Assembly (NCBI GenBank): GCA_977017575.1
Contig: CDRNVI010000032.1
Coordinates: 248,001-312,000 of the forward strand
Source of the DNA: Paramoeba atlantica
Taxonomy: Eukaryota; Discosea
DNA: 64,000 nucleotides
Direction: 5' to 3'
Positions 9,994-20,500 of this stretch are shown one piece after another. How positions within the stretch are numbered: the first letter of the stretch is position 1; each line of letters starts with the position of its first letter. The position numbers and the translations under genes were made by a program. Below the pieces are notes generated by a model, which saw nothing but the letters and a program-made list of their open reading frames with translations, did not search any database and was not told where the DNA came from.

Positions 9994-11493
9994 TTAACTT
10001 GCTGAACTTGTTGTTTTCGATCCACTGTTGAGCACATGACTTCGATGATTCTTAAAAGTTGGTCGAATCCATCCAGAAAGAATACAGAGCAGTATTGGAA
10101 TGAGCAATGGGGACAGTGCAACTATGGCTTGCGGAATATCTTCCTTCATACTCGTATATAGGAATTCGTGCTTCAGTAGAGCTTCACTTTTTAGATAGCA
10201 ATGTCTAACATCTGATGCAGTTGATGAATTCTTGCTTAAGCAGTCCCGAAGTGCAATGCAAGACGATATAAAATCATTAGGAGGGGTGATTGATCCCTGA
10301 AACAATACCATGTCCCGTATCTTTTCTTGGTTAGTAGCAGTTGCTTGATGCATAGATTCTACAAGGTGTGTTAATATATTTTCGTCGCTTTGTGACGACA
10401 ATTCCCGTTTCTTCTTTGAACAGGATAAACCCAACATAGCACAAAGATACGCTTGTAAAATCGTTGAATAAATATTACACGAAGGAAGAGAAGAATTCGC
10501 AGGCATTTGAAGGGAAGTACGATTTAAGTCGCGCAAAATTGAAGTTTCCGGAAGGTAACACATAAGACCCTCGACTCCGAATGCAGCACAAGGAGTAAAT
10601 CTTTCATTTGATGTATTCATGGAAGGATGCCAAGCTAATGGCATGTACCTCAATGGCAACACTACAAAGTTTAAGTATATTTTTCTCATACTAGGCGAAT
10701 ATGAGGAAGCGTTGTCCTGGCATAGTGGATGCGATTTCAGATTGGCGCAAGAACTTTGTTGATTTAGTGCACGTATGCAATTCGTTATGTTCTTAGAAAA
10801 CAATTCCTTCCACGTATATGCATACGAGGACAGAGGAGGGTGGAACAATGCTTTTGTATTTACCAAAGCTGAGAAACACTGTGCGGAAATAAATTGAGTT
10901 TCGTAGTCCCACGTGACTGGCAATATTAAAGATAGAAAGTTCTTTGTCTGCGCCAACACACTTTCTACATATGGTGTAATAAAGGCAACATTTTTGGCAA
11001 TGTGTCCACGTGCCACGTACGCCTCCAGTGCTCCTACAGCAATTTTCTCTCCTTGATTTTCTGGAGATGTTGCGAAAAAATTGACGCATAGATGAATCGA
11101 AGAGATCGGATTACTTCTAGTATTTATGGCGAATGATCTATATACCTCAGGAAAAATAAGCCGAGCATCTTTCGTTAAGTTGTGTATCACATTTTCTGAC
11201 GAAGTTTCAAGATAAGTAGTATTTGTACGTATTGGATTCAGATAGTGTAGAACGCTCTTTTCATTTCGTTTACGTGGGTAGAGCAGATTGTTCCAAAGTT
11301 GCGTGACGCGTGAAGAAAACCGGATTCCATGTTCAGAAAGCACATGTTCAGATGATTCAATAACAGCAGTTTCGACTGAAATTTCTTTTGGGCTAGTAAG
11401 GCAAGAAAAGTATTCTGAAAGTCCCAAAGTATGCGCTACAACTAGCATTTGAAGAAGATAAGAAGCAATCAGCCACCATACTGCAAGTCTCAT
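9994..11493 (-). CDS. Type I membrane glycoprotein, unknown function
   Basis: A 499-aa protein I do not recognise. It starts with a hydrophobic signal-like stretch (LAVWWLIASYLLQMLVVAH). The long luminal or extracellular part has eight N-glycosylation sequons (for example NTT, NLT, NIT, NAS, NRT, NSS) and many cysteines, several spaced as if to form disulphides (CYLKSEA, CIALRDCL). Near the C-terminus a single membrane segment (about 455-475, ALSPLLIPILLCILSGW) is followed by a short basic cytoplasmic tail. The design is that of a surface or endomembrane glycoprotein. The gene lies on the edge of the transposon island. No family can be named. Confidence 0.75.
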   Translation of the reverse strand: MRLAVWWLIASYLLQMLVVAHTLGLSEYFSCLTSPKEISVETAVIESSEHVLSEHGIRFSSRVTQLWNNLLYPRKRNEKSVLHYLNPIRTNTTYLETSSENVIHNLTKDARLIFPEVYRSFAINTRSNPISSIHLCVNFFATSPENQGEKIAVGALEAYVARGHIAKNVAFITPYVESVLAQTKNFLSLILPVTWDYETQFISAQCFSALVNTKALFHPPLSSYAYTWKELFSKNITNCIRALNQQSSCANLKSHPLCQDNASSYSPSMRKIYLNFVVLPLRYMPLAWHPSMNTSNERFTPCAAFGVEGLMCYLPETSILRDLNRTSLQMPANSSLPSCNIYSTILQAYLCAMLGLSCSKKKRELSSQSDENILTHLVESMHQATATNQEKIRDMVLFQGSITPPNDFISSCIALRDCLSKNSSTASDVRHCYLKSEALLKHEFLYTSMKEDIPQAIVALSPLLIPILLCILSGWIRPTFKNHRSHVLNSGSKTTSSAS

Positions 11494-11878
11494 TGATCAT
11501 GCGATGGAAAAACCACTACAATCCATATAAGTCTTGTACCTTTTATTAAAAAGGATTCAAGGAAGCATTTCCTCTACTCAACTTCTCCTCTATAAACAAA
11601 AAAACCGTATTTCACCGAATAATATTTTTGTTCCTGTATTGCTGTCACCCATAGACGAGCCAGTACAAATTGAGACTTATCAATTTCCTTGGTTCCAAAG
11701 CTGAAATGACGAAGTGATGAATCTCGTCCTACGTAGTAACTACTCAGAATTCTATTCTTCGAGTAGTGCTATGATACATGAAACAAGTAATCGGGCAAAA
11801 TAACTTAAAAAAGAACCTGCAGACAGGGATTGAAAATCAAGAAAGTAACAGACGCAGAAAAAAAGCGCATAGTTCATT
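11494..11878. other. Intergenic spacer
   Basis: About 385 bp, AT-rich, without a recognisable gene or structure. Confidence 0.4.
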
Positions 11879-12907
11879 TTACGATCTAATTTCAATACGA
11901 ATGCAGACACTTCCAATAGAAAATTGCATGTCATTAGTTAACTGAAGAGTTTCCATAGTGTACCTCCTATTGTCAACAAAAACGCCCGATTTTCCGTAAT
12001 TTATGACCCAGAACTCTTTTTTGATTTCGTCATAGTACACACAAGCATGAAAGCGCGATATTAGTTTCAAGTTCAGCGTGCGCTCTTCAAGATTTGCCTG
12101 CGATACGCTTTTCGACGTAAGGTCAAAGAAAGATAGCGATACTACGTCGTTGGAATCACGATGTTGAACACTTGTCTCTTTCCTTTGTGTCCCCCTTCCC
12201 AAAATGAGAATGCTTGTGCATTGCTCAAAAGCAAGTTTATTATTGACGTAATATCGAGCCACAGGGCGCAAAAGACTTCTCGGATCTACTCGAGGGCGTT
12301 TCGCTGTCCCCGGCATTGAAAACGCATCGGAGGTTAAAAAGAAAGGGCACACGGCTCGTATCGGTTTTTCTTGCAAGTCGCACGGGAGTACTTCCTTTCG
12401 TGTGATATTTCGTGGCTCGCGTTCCAGGCACTGCTTAGGAATTTCGGCGGAAATCCCGATTGAGCGCATCTTTTTTGATGAGTAAAAACAGGAGGATAAA
12501 AAACTGTGTTTCGATAATAACTCTCGTAAATCTAAAAATCTGGATTCCGCTTTCGGGAAAAATGTGGACCCCGAGTAAAACTGCGTTTTGATTTGTATTA
12601 GTCGTTGCAAAGCCAAAAACACAAGAAAAGCAGGGCTGTCGAGCTCCGGAGAGTTCAATAATTGGTTTACGTCAATCAAAAGAGAGGCGATCCTTTTGGC
12701 AGAAAAATCTTTGAAAAATTTAGGATCAATGAATGGGTATTCTCTATTCTGAACATGTGTTACGATGCGCTCTATGTCTGTTTTCTGGGGCAGTGAGTAC
12801 TCAGTACTTGTGGTATGTCTCCGATCAAGAATAGATTTAAAATCCTGGGTATGCTCTACACTAAATTCTACACTTCGAAGAAAGCGTAGCGAAATATCTA
12901 GTGGCAT
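11879..12907 (-). CDS. FHA-domain protein
   Basis: A 342-aa protein. The C-terminal third (about 225-340) is a forkhead-associated domain: ILILGRG with the Gly-Arg of strand 3, then LISRFHACVYYD with the Ser-Arg-x-His phosphothreonine pocket, FWVINYGKSGVFVDNRRY with the usual Asn/Gly turns, and a closing beta strand. FHA domains read phosphothreonine in DNA-damage, transcription or trafficking complexes. The N-terminal 200 residues are helical and unassigned. A helical N-terminus with a terminal FHA resembles MCRS1-type chromatin or transcription proteins, but that is only a suggestion. All pocket residues appear intact, so it should bind phosphopeptides. Confidence 0.82.
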   Translation of the reverse strand: MPLDISLRFLRSVEFSVEHTQDFKSILDRRHTTSTEYSLPQKTDIERIVTHVQNREYPFIDPKFFKDFSAKRIASLLIDVNQLLNSPELDSPAFLVFLALQRLIQIKTQFYSGSTFFPKAESRFLDLRELLSKHSFLSSCFYSSKKMRSIGISAEIPKQCLEREPRNITRKEVLPCDLQEKPIRAVCPFFLTSDAFSMPGTAKRPRVDPRSLLRPVARYYVNNKLAFEQCTSILILGRGTQRKETSVQHRDSNDVVSLSFFDLTSKSVSQANLEERTLNLKLISRFHACVYYDEIKKEFWVINYGKSGVFVDNRRYTMETLQLTNDMQFSIGSVCIRIEIRS

Positions 12908-13164
12908 TATGAGTGCAAAAAATACTCAAAACAAAATGTAAGAATAGTAGAAATACGAAGCCCCCAATTAAAATTTAAGCTTCTACTTAGATTTATCTAC
13001 AAATAATCTACAATTTATCTACTGTATATTAGAAATCTACGTCCCCTATAAGATCTTTCAAAGGAAGTAGCATCGATAAAGGGAATCTATGAGAAAACTT
13101 GAGGTAACGCTGCCCGTAACTCGATATCTTTTGGTCGGAAGACGTGCCATCAATCACTGTATAT

Positions 13165-14013
13165 TCACCCACCATTTTGGTTCATATCTGTATTTTGATT
13201 TTGCATGAGGTCCTTTAATTGAGAAGGCATTGCACCACTACGCCCCATAAGCTGCATTTGTTCGATAGCTTCAACTTTTTCTTTCATCTCTTGGACCTTC
13301 TCGACTCGCTCATCATCCCCAATTATGCTGTCGGAGAACACACTAGTGTGTGCGGCGTGAGTTCTTGGATCATATTGGACCAAATTGTCTGTCATATAAA
13401 TAGGAAGATCGGAACAATCTCGCAAGGAAAGGGACGCTGAGGCGGGTTGCTTCAAAGAATCGGAGTCCTCTCTACCTGAAAAGTTGATTTTATCTTCTAT
13501 TTTTCTCTTGTTTAAAATGTTTGTGTGATATTTTGAATTTTCAGAAAGCAAGGGCTTAACGACTTCGTCAACCGAAGCTCCAGTCCAACGATCATGTTTA
13601 GTTTCAAAAGTGAGATGCTCATTTTTTTGCACACGTTGGCCACGTTGCAAGTTTGCATCCGTATATTTTGCTCCAATTTTTCGTGGGGGTTCCACGCACT
13701 CTCGTGAGTTGTGACCGGGTGCTCCACAATTCGAGCAACACCCAGGACGCCAACGCTTTGGTTTATTTGATTTCAGAAAATAATTCCTCTGACCTTCCTG
13801 CACGTTTTTTTGCTTTTCAGGCATTTTATGATGTCGTAGAGAAGAGTCGGTGCCTTTACCCACATACCAAGGTACGGACGCATAAGTGGTATGTACAGTG
13901 TTGGGAACATAAATTGCATGCAACTTTGACTTGTTGATACTGCTGGGAGTTACAGAACTCTCGACACAACTTTCTTGAGATCGAGATGACTTTGCATCTG
14001 TCATGGTGTGCAT
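13165..14013 (-). CDS. SLU7: Splicing factor SLU7
   Basis: A 282-aa protein. The diagnostic segment is a CCHC zinc knuckle with its fixed extension: CCSNCGAPGHNSRECVEPPR followed directly by KIGAKYTDAN. This is the Slu7 signature. An upstream VPWYVGKG and a downstream KHDRWTGAS also fit, matching the WY and YDxKRDRWNGY motifs. SLU7 acts in the second catalytic step of pre-mRNA splicing, selecting the 3' splice site. It is much shorter than the animal protein (near 580 aa) and somewhat shorter than yeast's, lacking most of the C-terminal half. Two candidate ATGs lie three codons apart. A Tc1/mariner derivative has inserted shortly upstream. Confidence 0.9.
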   Translation of the reverse strand: MHTMTDAKSSRSQESCVESSVTPSSINKSKLHAIYVPNTVHTTYASVPWYVGKGTDSSLRHHKMPEKQKNVQEGQRNYFLKSNKPKRWRPGCCSNCGAPGHNSRECVEPPRKIGAKYTDANLQRGQRVQKNEHLTFETKHDRWTGASVDEVVKPLLSENSKYHTNILNKRKIEDKINFSGREDSDSLKQPASASLSLRDCSDLPIYMTDNLVQYDPRTHAAHTSVFSDSIIGDDERVEKVQEMKEKVEAIEQMQLMGRSGAMPSQLKDLMQNQNTDMNQNGG

Positions 14014-14204
14014 ATGATGAATTTTTAGGAAAATTGTTCATAAGTTTTAGTACGTGGACACACATAATGCGTAGTAAATATAGTTTATAATATTGCACAT
14101 CCAATTTTGTTTCCAAAACTACATTTAACGTGCGATGTATCTTAATATTTACACAACCAAGAAAGCCGGAGAGAAATTGGTAAAAGTGAGAAAACGTACA
14201 CATA

Positions 14205-14998
14205 CAGGGGGTGGCACGAAAATATGGGGGGGTCAAAATTTTTATAACTTGTACAATTTTGGAAAATAGCACCGCATTCGAGAGCTTTCGCAGAGATACG
14301 TGTCACCTGCTATTGCGTTTCCCGTATCCAGGGGGGCAGGTCCCTATGCCAAAGGGGCTGAAAACAGCAATTGCAAGTTTGAAATTATGAAAAATATGTC
14401 ATTTAATATACACAACCTTCATTATATACACGACCTTCATAATATACACGACCTTCATTTTTTTGTAATGTAATCTTAATACGAGTTGGAACAGTCCTCA
14501 AAGTGTTTAAAAATATTTTGTTCTGTTCACCTTTCAACAATTCAATCCAGATGCGATCGCCGATCGCAATTCTGACCAATTTGTGGGGCATAATGAGCTT
14601 GTGGGACATAAAGGCAGAAAAGGACCCCGTTTCTTCATACTTCTTTACTAAAAGTGTGCGGTGGGTGACCTTAAGCTGTCCACGAGGACTAACAATGCCG
14701 ATCACGGTGCTGTGCACCCTTGCTATTGGAACAAGCCCATTTCTGTGGCATAACGCGGCGGAAAGATAAGAAAAAGAGGGAAAATACCTAAAATACCGAA
14801 AAAATCAATGAAATTGAAGAAAATTGCAAGTTCCGAAAACGTATTTTTTTGTCCAAAATTAAAAAAATTAAAAACAAGGGAAACGCAATAGCAGGTGACA
14901 CGTATCACTGCGAGAGCTCTCGAATGCGGTGCTACTTTCCAAAATTGGACAATTTATACGATTTTTGACCCCCCCCCATATTTTCGTGCCACCCCCTG
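14205..14998 (-). mobile_element. Internally deleted Tc1/mariner element, 794 bp
   Basis: The ends CAGGGGGTGGCACG and CACCCCCTG match those of the full element at 7509-9070, and TA flanks both sides (14203-14204 and 14999-15000). Inverted repeats of about 120 bp share most of their sequence with the first element but differ consistently, so this is a sister subfamily. The transposase remnant on the minus strand (14403-14717) keeps the N-terminal SPRGQLKVTHRTLLVKK and the C-terminal FLNTLRTVPTRIKI. The whole catalytic middle is missing. A three-copy repeat of about 17 bp lies near 14405-14460. It would need a transposase from elsewhere to move. Confidence 0.88.
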
Positions 14999-15232
14999 TA
15001 ATACAGGATACTATACGCATTACAAGTGTTCCCGTACGTTTAGCCCCACTGGAGACGTTTTCCACTTTCACACACATACAGTTTGACCGTTCCCTATGAA
15101 CATCTTTGTATAATCCAATACAGATTAATTGCCACAAACCAGACACGTGCATACGACTCTTATGCGCTTTGAACACTATAAAAGCACTTACATGGATGGG
15201 CAAACTGCCGCAGAGGGACCTCTTGCGAGAAT

Positions 15233-15814
15233 TTATGCGCTCTTCATGTGTGATTCTGATTGAGGAAATAAAGTGCCTAGTTCCGTCATTGATGATTTTA
15301 CTAATCGGTTATTTTGTATCACGTGAACGGTCAAAATGCCTAATATGGGAAGCCAGAAAGCCACAAGCGTTTGCGGGAGTCTCAAAGTTGCGATTCCGTG
15401 AAGGTAAAAAGTGTAAAACAACCAAAGCGTGGTGTGTGCGGCGCAGCCGACGGCAAGTAACACAATACATTCGCTTTCTTCTTGTAATTTCGGGAAGACA
15501 ACGTATAAGGCCAAAGCAATGCACGTAAGAACAGTAACTCCATGTGCAATGCAAAGAAACATCGGCGACACTCGATGATGCCCAAAGCTTTCTTGAGTAT
15601 GAAAAAAATACAAGTGTATTCCAGTGAGTAAAATCCCAATGCTAATCCCGTAAAATTGTGCGAAACGAGCTGTCCATAGGTCGTCCGAGTGCTGCATATC
15701 TTTCCATTGCGTTTCCCACTTTGCTGCGTGATCAACTAACTCTGGATCTGTCATTGTCGTTATTGTGAGTATTAAGTCTAATAAACTCAAACACTCAAGT
15801 ACGCGTAGATTCAT
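15233..15814 (-). CDS. Four-helix membrane protein, unknown
   Basis: A 193-aa protein with four hydrophobic segments at about residues 55-70, 84-107, 117-137 and 145-163, short loops, and a polar tail. The first 20 residues before the second Met are also hydrophobic. Starting at residue 21 (MTDPELVDHAA) would give a 173-aa protein with a cytosolic N-terminus, which seems more natural. No motif links it to a family I know. It lies between SLU7 and gamma-tubulin with a mariner derivative on its downstream side. Confidence 0.65.
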   Translation of the reverse strand: MNLRVLECLSLLDLILTITTMTDPELVDHAAKWETQWKDMQHSDDLWTARFAQFYGISIGILLTGIHLYFFHTQESFGHHRVSPMFLCIAHGVTVLTCIALALYVVFPKLQEESECIVLLAVGCAAHTTLWLFYTFYLHGIATLRLPQTLVAFWLPILGILTVHVIQNNRLVKSSMTELGTLFPQSESHMKSA

Positions 15815-15975
15815 AGATGCATTCTAAAAATGCAATCAAGACAGTATTTTCCCACCATGTTGCTTTTTCACAACTCTACTTGAACAACCCCAAATTTCTA
15901 GAACGCTACCGACGTGAAAGAACCATCATACCTTGTACATCAAACCCCTGACCCCCCCCCCCTTCCCCCTTTTCT

Positions 15976-17349
15976 TCATTGCCCCACCAACGCTCCCCCC
16001 ATCGTCTCCTCCACCCCCTTATACCCCCTCACCACCCCCTCCACCACCTCTCTCGAACTCACAAACTCCTCCATCCCCTCCCGAAACATGGCATGTTTTT
16101 TATAATTCTCCAAAAACACCCCCCGGTGCCACAACTGGTCAAAGTGCCGCAGCATACGCTGCAGCACCCCGCCCATCCCGGTGTGGTTCCCCAGCATGAG
16201 CCCCCGTACCCTGTAGGGGGAGTCCACGAAAGGGCTCGGTGGACTCACCCCGACGTGGAGGGATCCGGGAACCCAGGGGACAAAGCCGGGGGGGTTGGTG
16301 GCTTTGATCCGGGAGATCGCATTGGAAATCTCCAACGCCTCCACCTCACCTTGGAGGAGATGAACCATCCCGGTGTAGGCTCCGGAGGGGTTGGTGTGAC
16401 GGGAGGGGTTGCCTGCCATGTGGTTGGCTGGGGAGAGCACACGTCGGATAATATCCTGTACGGAAGTTTTTTGAATCCCCGGGGGGTGGTTGGGTTTACC
16501 CAGGTGGAGGGGGGCGTAGCTGGGGATAAGGAAATGACAGGGGGGGAGGGGGACGAGGGTGGCGAGGAGACTCCAGAGGTCAGTGGGGACTACCCCCGGG
16601 AAACGGAGGGGAGCGGTGGTGGCGGCCATTACGGTGGAGACGATGCGGTTCATTTCGTCGACTTTGGGGGCGGTAAGGTGGAGGACTTCGGTGGCGATGC
16701 GGTTGAGGGCGGTGTTGTCGAGGACGATTACCCCGTCGGCGTGTTGGGTGAGACGTTTGAGGGTGAGGATACTGTTGTAGGGCTGTACGATGACGTCCGA
16801 CTCCCCGGTTTTGCTGTGGTTGGGAAACACGCTGTAGGTTTGTACAAGTCTTTTCGGGTAGCGCTCTGAGATTTGTTCTAGGAGATAGGATCCGAGACCA
16901 CTGCCGGTACCCCCGGCAATACTGTGTGTGAGGAGAAAACCCTCGAAGTTGTCTGTGTTTTCAGCCTCGCGATCGATCATGTCAAATAGGTGTTCGGAGA
17001 CGGTATCGGCCAATTCGTAACCGGTTGCCCAGTTGTTTCCGGCACCACCCCCTTCTGGGTGAATATAAATATTCTCTGGATTAAACAGAGCTCCAAGAGA
17101 ACTGCGTTGCACGCCGTGAATTACCCTGGGCTCTAAATCTAGAAGAATAGCACGAGGAATATAATGGTTGTCGTCCGCGGGATAAAAGAAAATCTCTTTG
17201 TGATCAATCACCATATCTGTATTAGATGGGCTTGGCATCGGCATACCATCTGGACCGATGCCGTGCTCCAGGCACAGTTGACGCCAAAACTCGGAACCAA
17301 TTTGATTTCCACATTGGCCACATTGAAGTGTGAGAAGCTCGCGCGGCAT
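15976..17349 (-). CDS. TUBG: Gamma-tubulin
   Basis: A 457-aa protein beginning [18 protein letters not shown], the N-terminus specific to gamma-tubulin, with the GTP-binding loop GGTGSGLGS at about 146-154 and DNTALNRIA further on. It nucleates microtubules at basal bodies or spindle poles as part of the gamma-tubulin complex. The first half has ordinary composition. From about 16850 leftward the coding strand becomes first C-rich, then, past about 16200, G-rich, and the C-terminus is dominated by Val, Gly and Glu ([14 protein letters not shown]). Some of the second half is unusually divergent for this conserved family. The stop codon is TGA. Confidence 0.95.
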   Translation of the reverse strand: MPRELLTLQCGQCGNQIGSEFWRQLCLEHGIGPDGMPMPSPSNTDMVIDHKEIFFYPADDNHYIPRAILLDLEPRVIHGVQRSSLGALFNPENIYIHPEGGGAGNNWATGYELADTVSEHLFDMIDREAENTDNFEGFLLTHSIAGGTGSGLGSYLLEQISERYPKRLVQTYSVFPNHSKTGESDVIVQPYNSILTLKRLTQHADGVIVLDNTALNRIATEVLHLTAPKVDEMNRIVSTVMAATTAPLRFPGVVPTDLWSLLATLVPLPPCHFLIPSYAPLHLGKPNHPPGIQKTSVQDIIRRVLSPANHMAGNPSRHTNPSGAYTGMVHLLQGEVEALEISNAISRIKATNPPGFVPWVPGSLHVGVSPPSPFVDSPYRVRGLMLGNHTGMGGVLQRMLRHFDQLWHRGVFLENYKKHAMFREGMEEFVSSREVVEGVVRGYKGVEETMGGALVGQ

Positions 17350-17545
17350 TCGCGACAGCTATGGGTATTCTATAACTTTTTTATTCACTATTCTATAGTT
17401 TATTCTAATTTTATAGTTTATGGTAAGGCTAAGAAATAAAATCTGAGTTTTTTTGGCGCCTTTGATGTACCCTTCAAAATGTTTTTTATGTTTCTGAATA
17501 AAAAATACCAAAAACATAAGAAATCAATGAACATAAAGGAAACAC

Positions 17546-20500
17546 TTACCCGACTTCTTCATCCGAATCCGCTTTTGCATTCTCTTTCGCGGGTATAGAA
17601 TGATGATTTGAATTTGACGTCGTGGTTGGGCGAGCGCACTGCTTTGAAGAGGAAGGACGCTTTGGCCATAACACGCAAGCTCCATCCGGGAGGCACTGCA
17701 AGTGGTATGTAATCCAGTCCACCAATAAGAACCTTGTCGGCAGTGTGGAGTGACCTCCTTCCTCGGAATCTTTTATGTCGCCACTTCTTTTGATCGGTGG
17801 AGTAAGTTTGCTGTCCGCTGGACTTTGCACAATTCCTTGATTAACTGCGTTCCAAGATGTCTTGTCAAAGAGCACATGTGTGTACTGAAGACACTGGGAC
17901 TTGCTGGATATCTCCTGTACGTGATGAACTTGCTGCGCACCGCCGGAATGCAAAATTCGAAGATAGGACTCTGTGCAGGGCCCCGTTGCGCACACTAACA
18001 AACGACACCCGTGAAACGCAAGTTGCCCCGTTTTTTCTCTACGCTCTCGCCATGTTTTGCAGGCATCAGCCAGATGTAAAGTGGCACAGCGCGCCTTAAG
18101 TCCTACTTTGCTTCTGGTCCACTCGTAGTTTGCTTCCTGTAGCCATGTCATGTGACGCGCACAATCATCAAGAAAAACGGGACGGAGAACCCATATGCCA
18201 CGTGCGAGAGCAGTTAGAACAGATTCTCGTTGACTAGGATCTGTGCAGATAAGGTGAGTCGCCGTAGAGATGTCATCAGAATCAACAGAAGCTCCCAGTT
18301 TTTGCATTGCATCGCGAAGTATGACCACATGAGAGTGATCATAGGAAAGTAAACTGAAGACCAACCTTCGATTTTGAGCTGATTTCACAGAATCGAAAGA
18401 CTTGATTTCACTTTGAACAGGATCCAAACTTTGTTTCCGTTCAATCGAGTTGCATCTATTTTCCGATTTTGTTGGAGAATTGACATTTGTTGTCGATATT
18501 TCTCGTGAAGGAGAAAAACGCAGCATTCTTGCCGCTTCGGGTGAGGGGGTGACTTTCAATTCTTCATTTCCAGAGGGATCATTAAATGGTGGTGAATGGG
18601 TTTGATCCTGTGATTGATAGTCAGCAGGAGCTAAAGTGGCATCGTCTTCCTTGGAGTCAGTACCTTTTCTTTCCAAGCTGTGCACTATTGGGTCGCTCCT
18701 GGGCTCAGCGCAAGGTACATGATCATTTGAAGTGAAGTTTTGCTGTTTTTTCGCACCTATTCCAGTTGTCTGTCCTTCGTACTGCGGAAAATTTTCTCCA
18801 ACGGTGGTTTGGTGTACGGCTTCGTCCCAGCGATCTTCAATGGGGGAGTCGTCGGGTGGAGCAGGTGGGGGAATTCCATCGGCGTACTCTCTCACAAAGT
18901 AACCCGCACGCGCACTGCGCTCGATCCAGGATGGATCCACCACTAGAGGACGTCTCACTGAGCTGTCTGCCGTCGCGCGAACCACATGGGAAGCCCCGGC
19001 GGGACTATCCCAGATCATTCCCCCGAGGGCTGTAATAGCCATGCGTATGGGAGTAAGTTCTGTACTCAGTTCCCGATCAATGTGTATGATAATTGTGCCG
19101 GAGTACATGGACGGGGGTGGTGACGCTCGTCGCGGTCTTGGCATAATAGGCTCAAAGTACCATATCCATGAAATGGAACACGACGCGGTATTAATGTCAT
19201 GCTCATTAAGACCATTCGCGGATGCAACCTTATCGTTTTGAACCGATAATCCCCCAGGGGCACAGCTTTTCCGCTCGACACACATTTCAACCCACGTGGA
19301 AGTTACTTTAAGCGGAGCACCAGTGGAAGAACGCTGTGTGACATCTGAAGGAGTACCCAAAGGAGAGTTTGCTTCTAAAAAAGATACCCAAGGAGGAGTT
19401 GGCTGAATCGCTATGCTTGGCGAAAAATTTGAATGAGGCATCAAGCGTTCATGTGAATGTGGAACGACATGACAGGATGGTACTGCCTTTTCCGAGGACA
19501 AGCTAAGCACTCGCCCTCCATGTTTCATAACAAGGTTTTCGAGTTCTTGCAGTCTTTCATGAACAAATTCGTAAGAAAAAGTAAAAGAAACTCCGAGAAA
19601 CGTTTCTGATTCCATCAGAATCTCGTCTTGTGATTCTTTAGAGGGTTTCCCGCCTTCCGACCACGTGCTTTCGTTCAGAGCTTCATTTTTTCGAGTTTTC
19701 ACACCATCGTGTGAAGCAGAGATAATAGGCATCTCGACGAGAGGACTGACAGACACCTCCTTTTCGCTTGTTGTTGAAGGAAGTGACCTGTGGCGCGCAT
19801 CAGCTTCCGAAGTATCAGCCTTGGAAGAAATATCTACTTGGTTAAAAGGGTAGACGTACATATCAGAAAAACCTTCTTTTCGGTTTAAGAGACTGTCTAC
19901 TATCCAGCGACTCGTGACAACACGACTTAAGGGTATACAATACCGAGAAAGCAGTGTGCGCAAGGAATCTTCCACGTGAGAGGAAAGCCGAGTTTGTGTT
20001 TCTGAATGAACAATAACGATATGTGTACAGAGTGGTAAAAGACATGGTGTAATGACTGAGCCAGCAAGTATACCACCTCGACGTAGTAAAAAGAAATTTC
20101 GTTCTAATGAGTGCAGTATACTTGAAATCTGTTCCCTAGCGTCTCCATGGAGATGTGATGGACTGTAGGACTGTAATATGGTCATGATATCCGTTGCAGA
20201 CCATGTATTTAAACCCACATCGGGCTGCGTGCTTTGAGTTTTAACATCGGAAGAAAAAGGTACGGCATCCACTCGAGGTGTTGAACTCTGAATTTCAGTT
20301 GCCACAGTACTTAAGAAGTACGTGACGCATCCTGAGAGAAAAGGCGTACTCGAAAATGTTGTCAAAGCATCGAATAATTTTTCCAAAAGATTAGTAGTCA
20401 AACGTTTAAAGTGTGAGGCGTGTTGCTCAAAGTGTGGCACCATGTTACTCTTCGCATGGGTGGTACGAAACTCTTCATACAACGCTCGACGTGCATCAGC

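Noticed and set aside
15979-16869. Plus-strand 296-aa frame
   Set aside because: It is the complement of the GC-rich part of gamma-tubulin, and its Gly/Pro/Val-rich content is a by-product of base composition.
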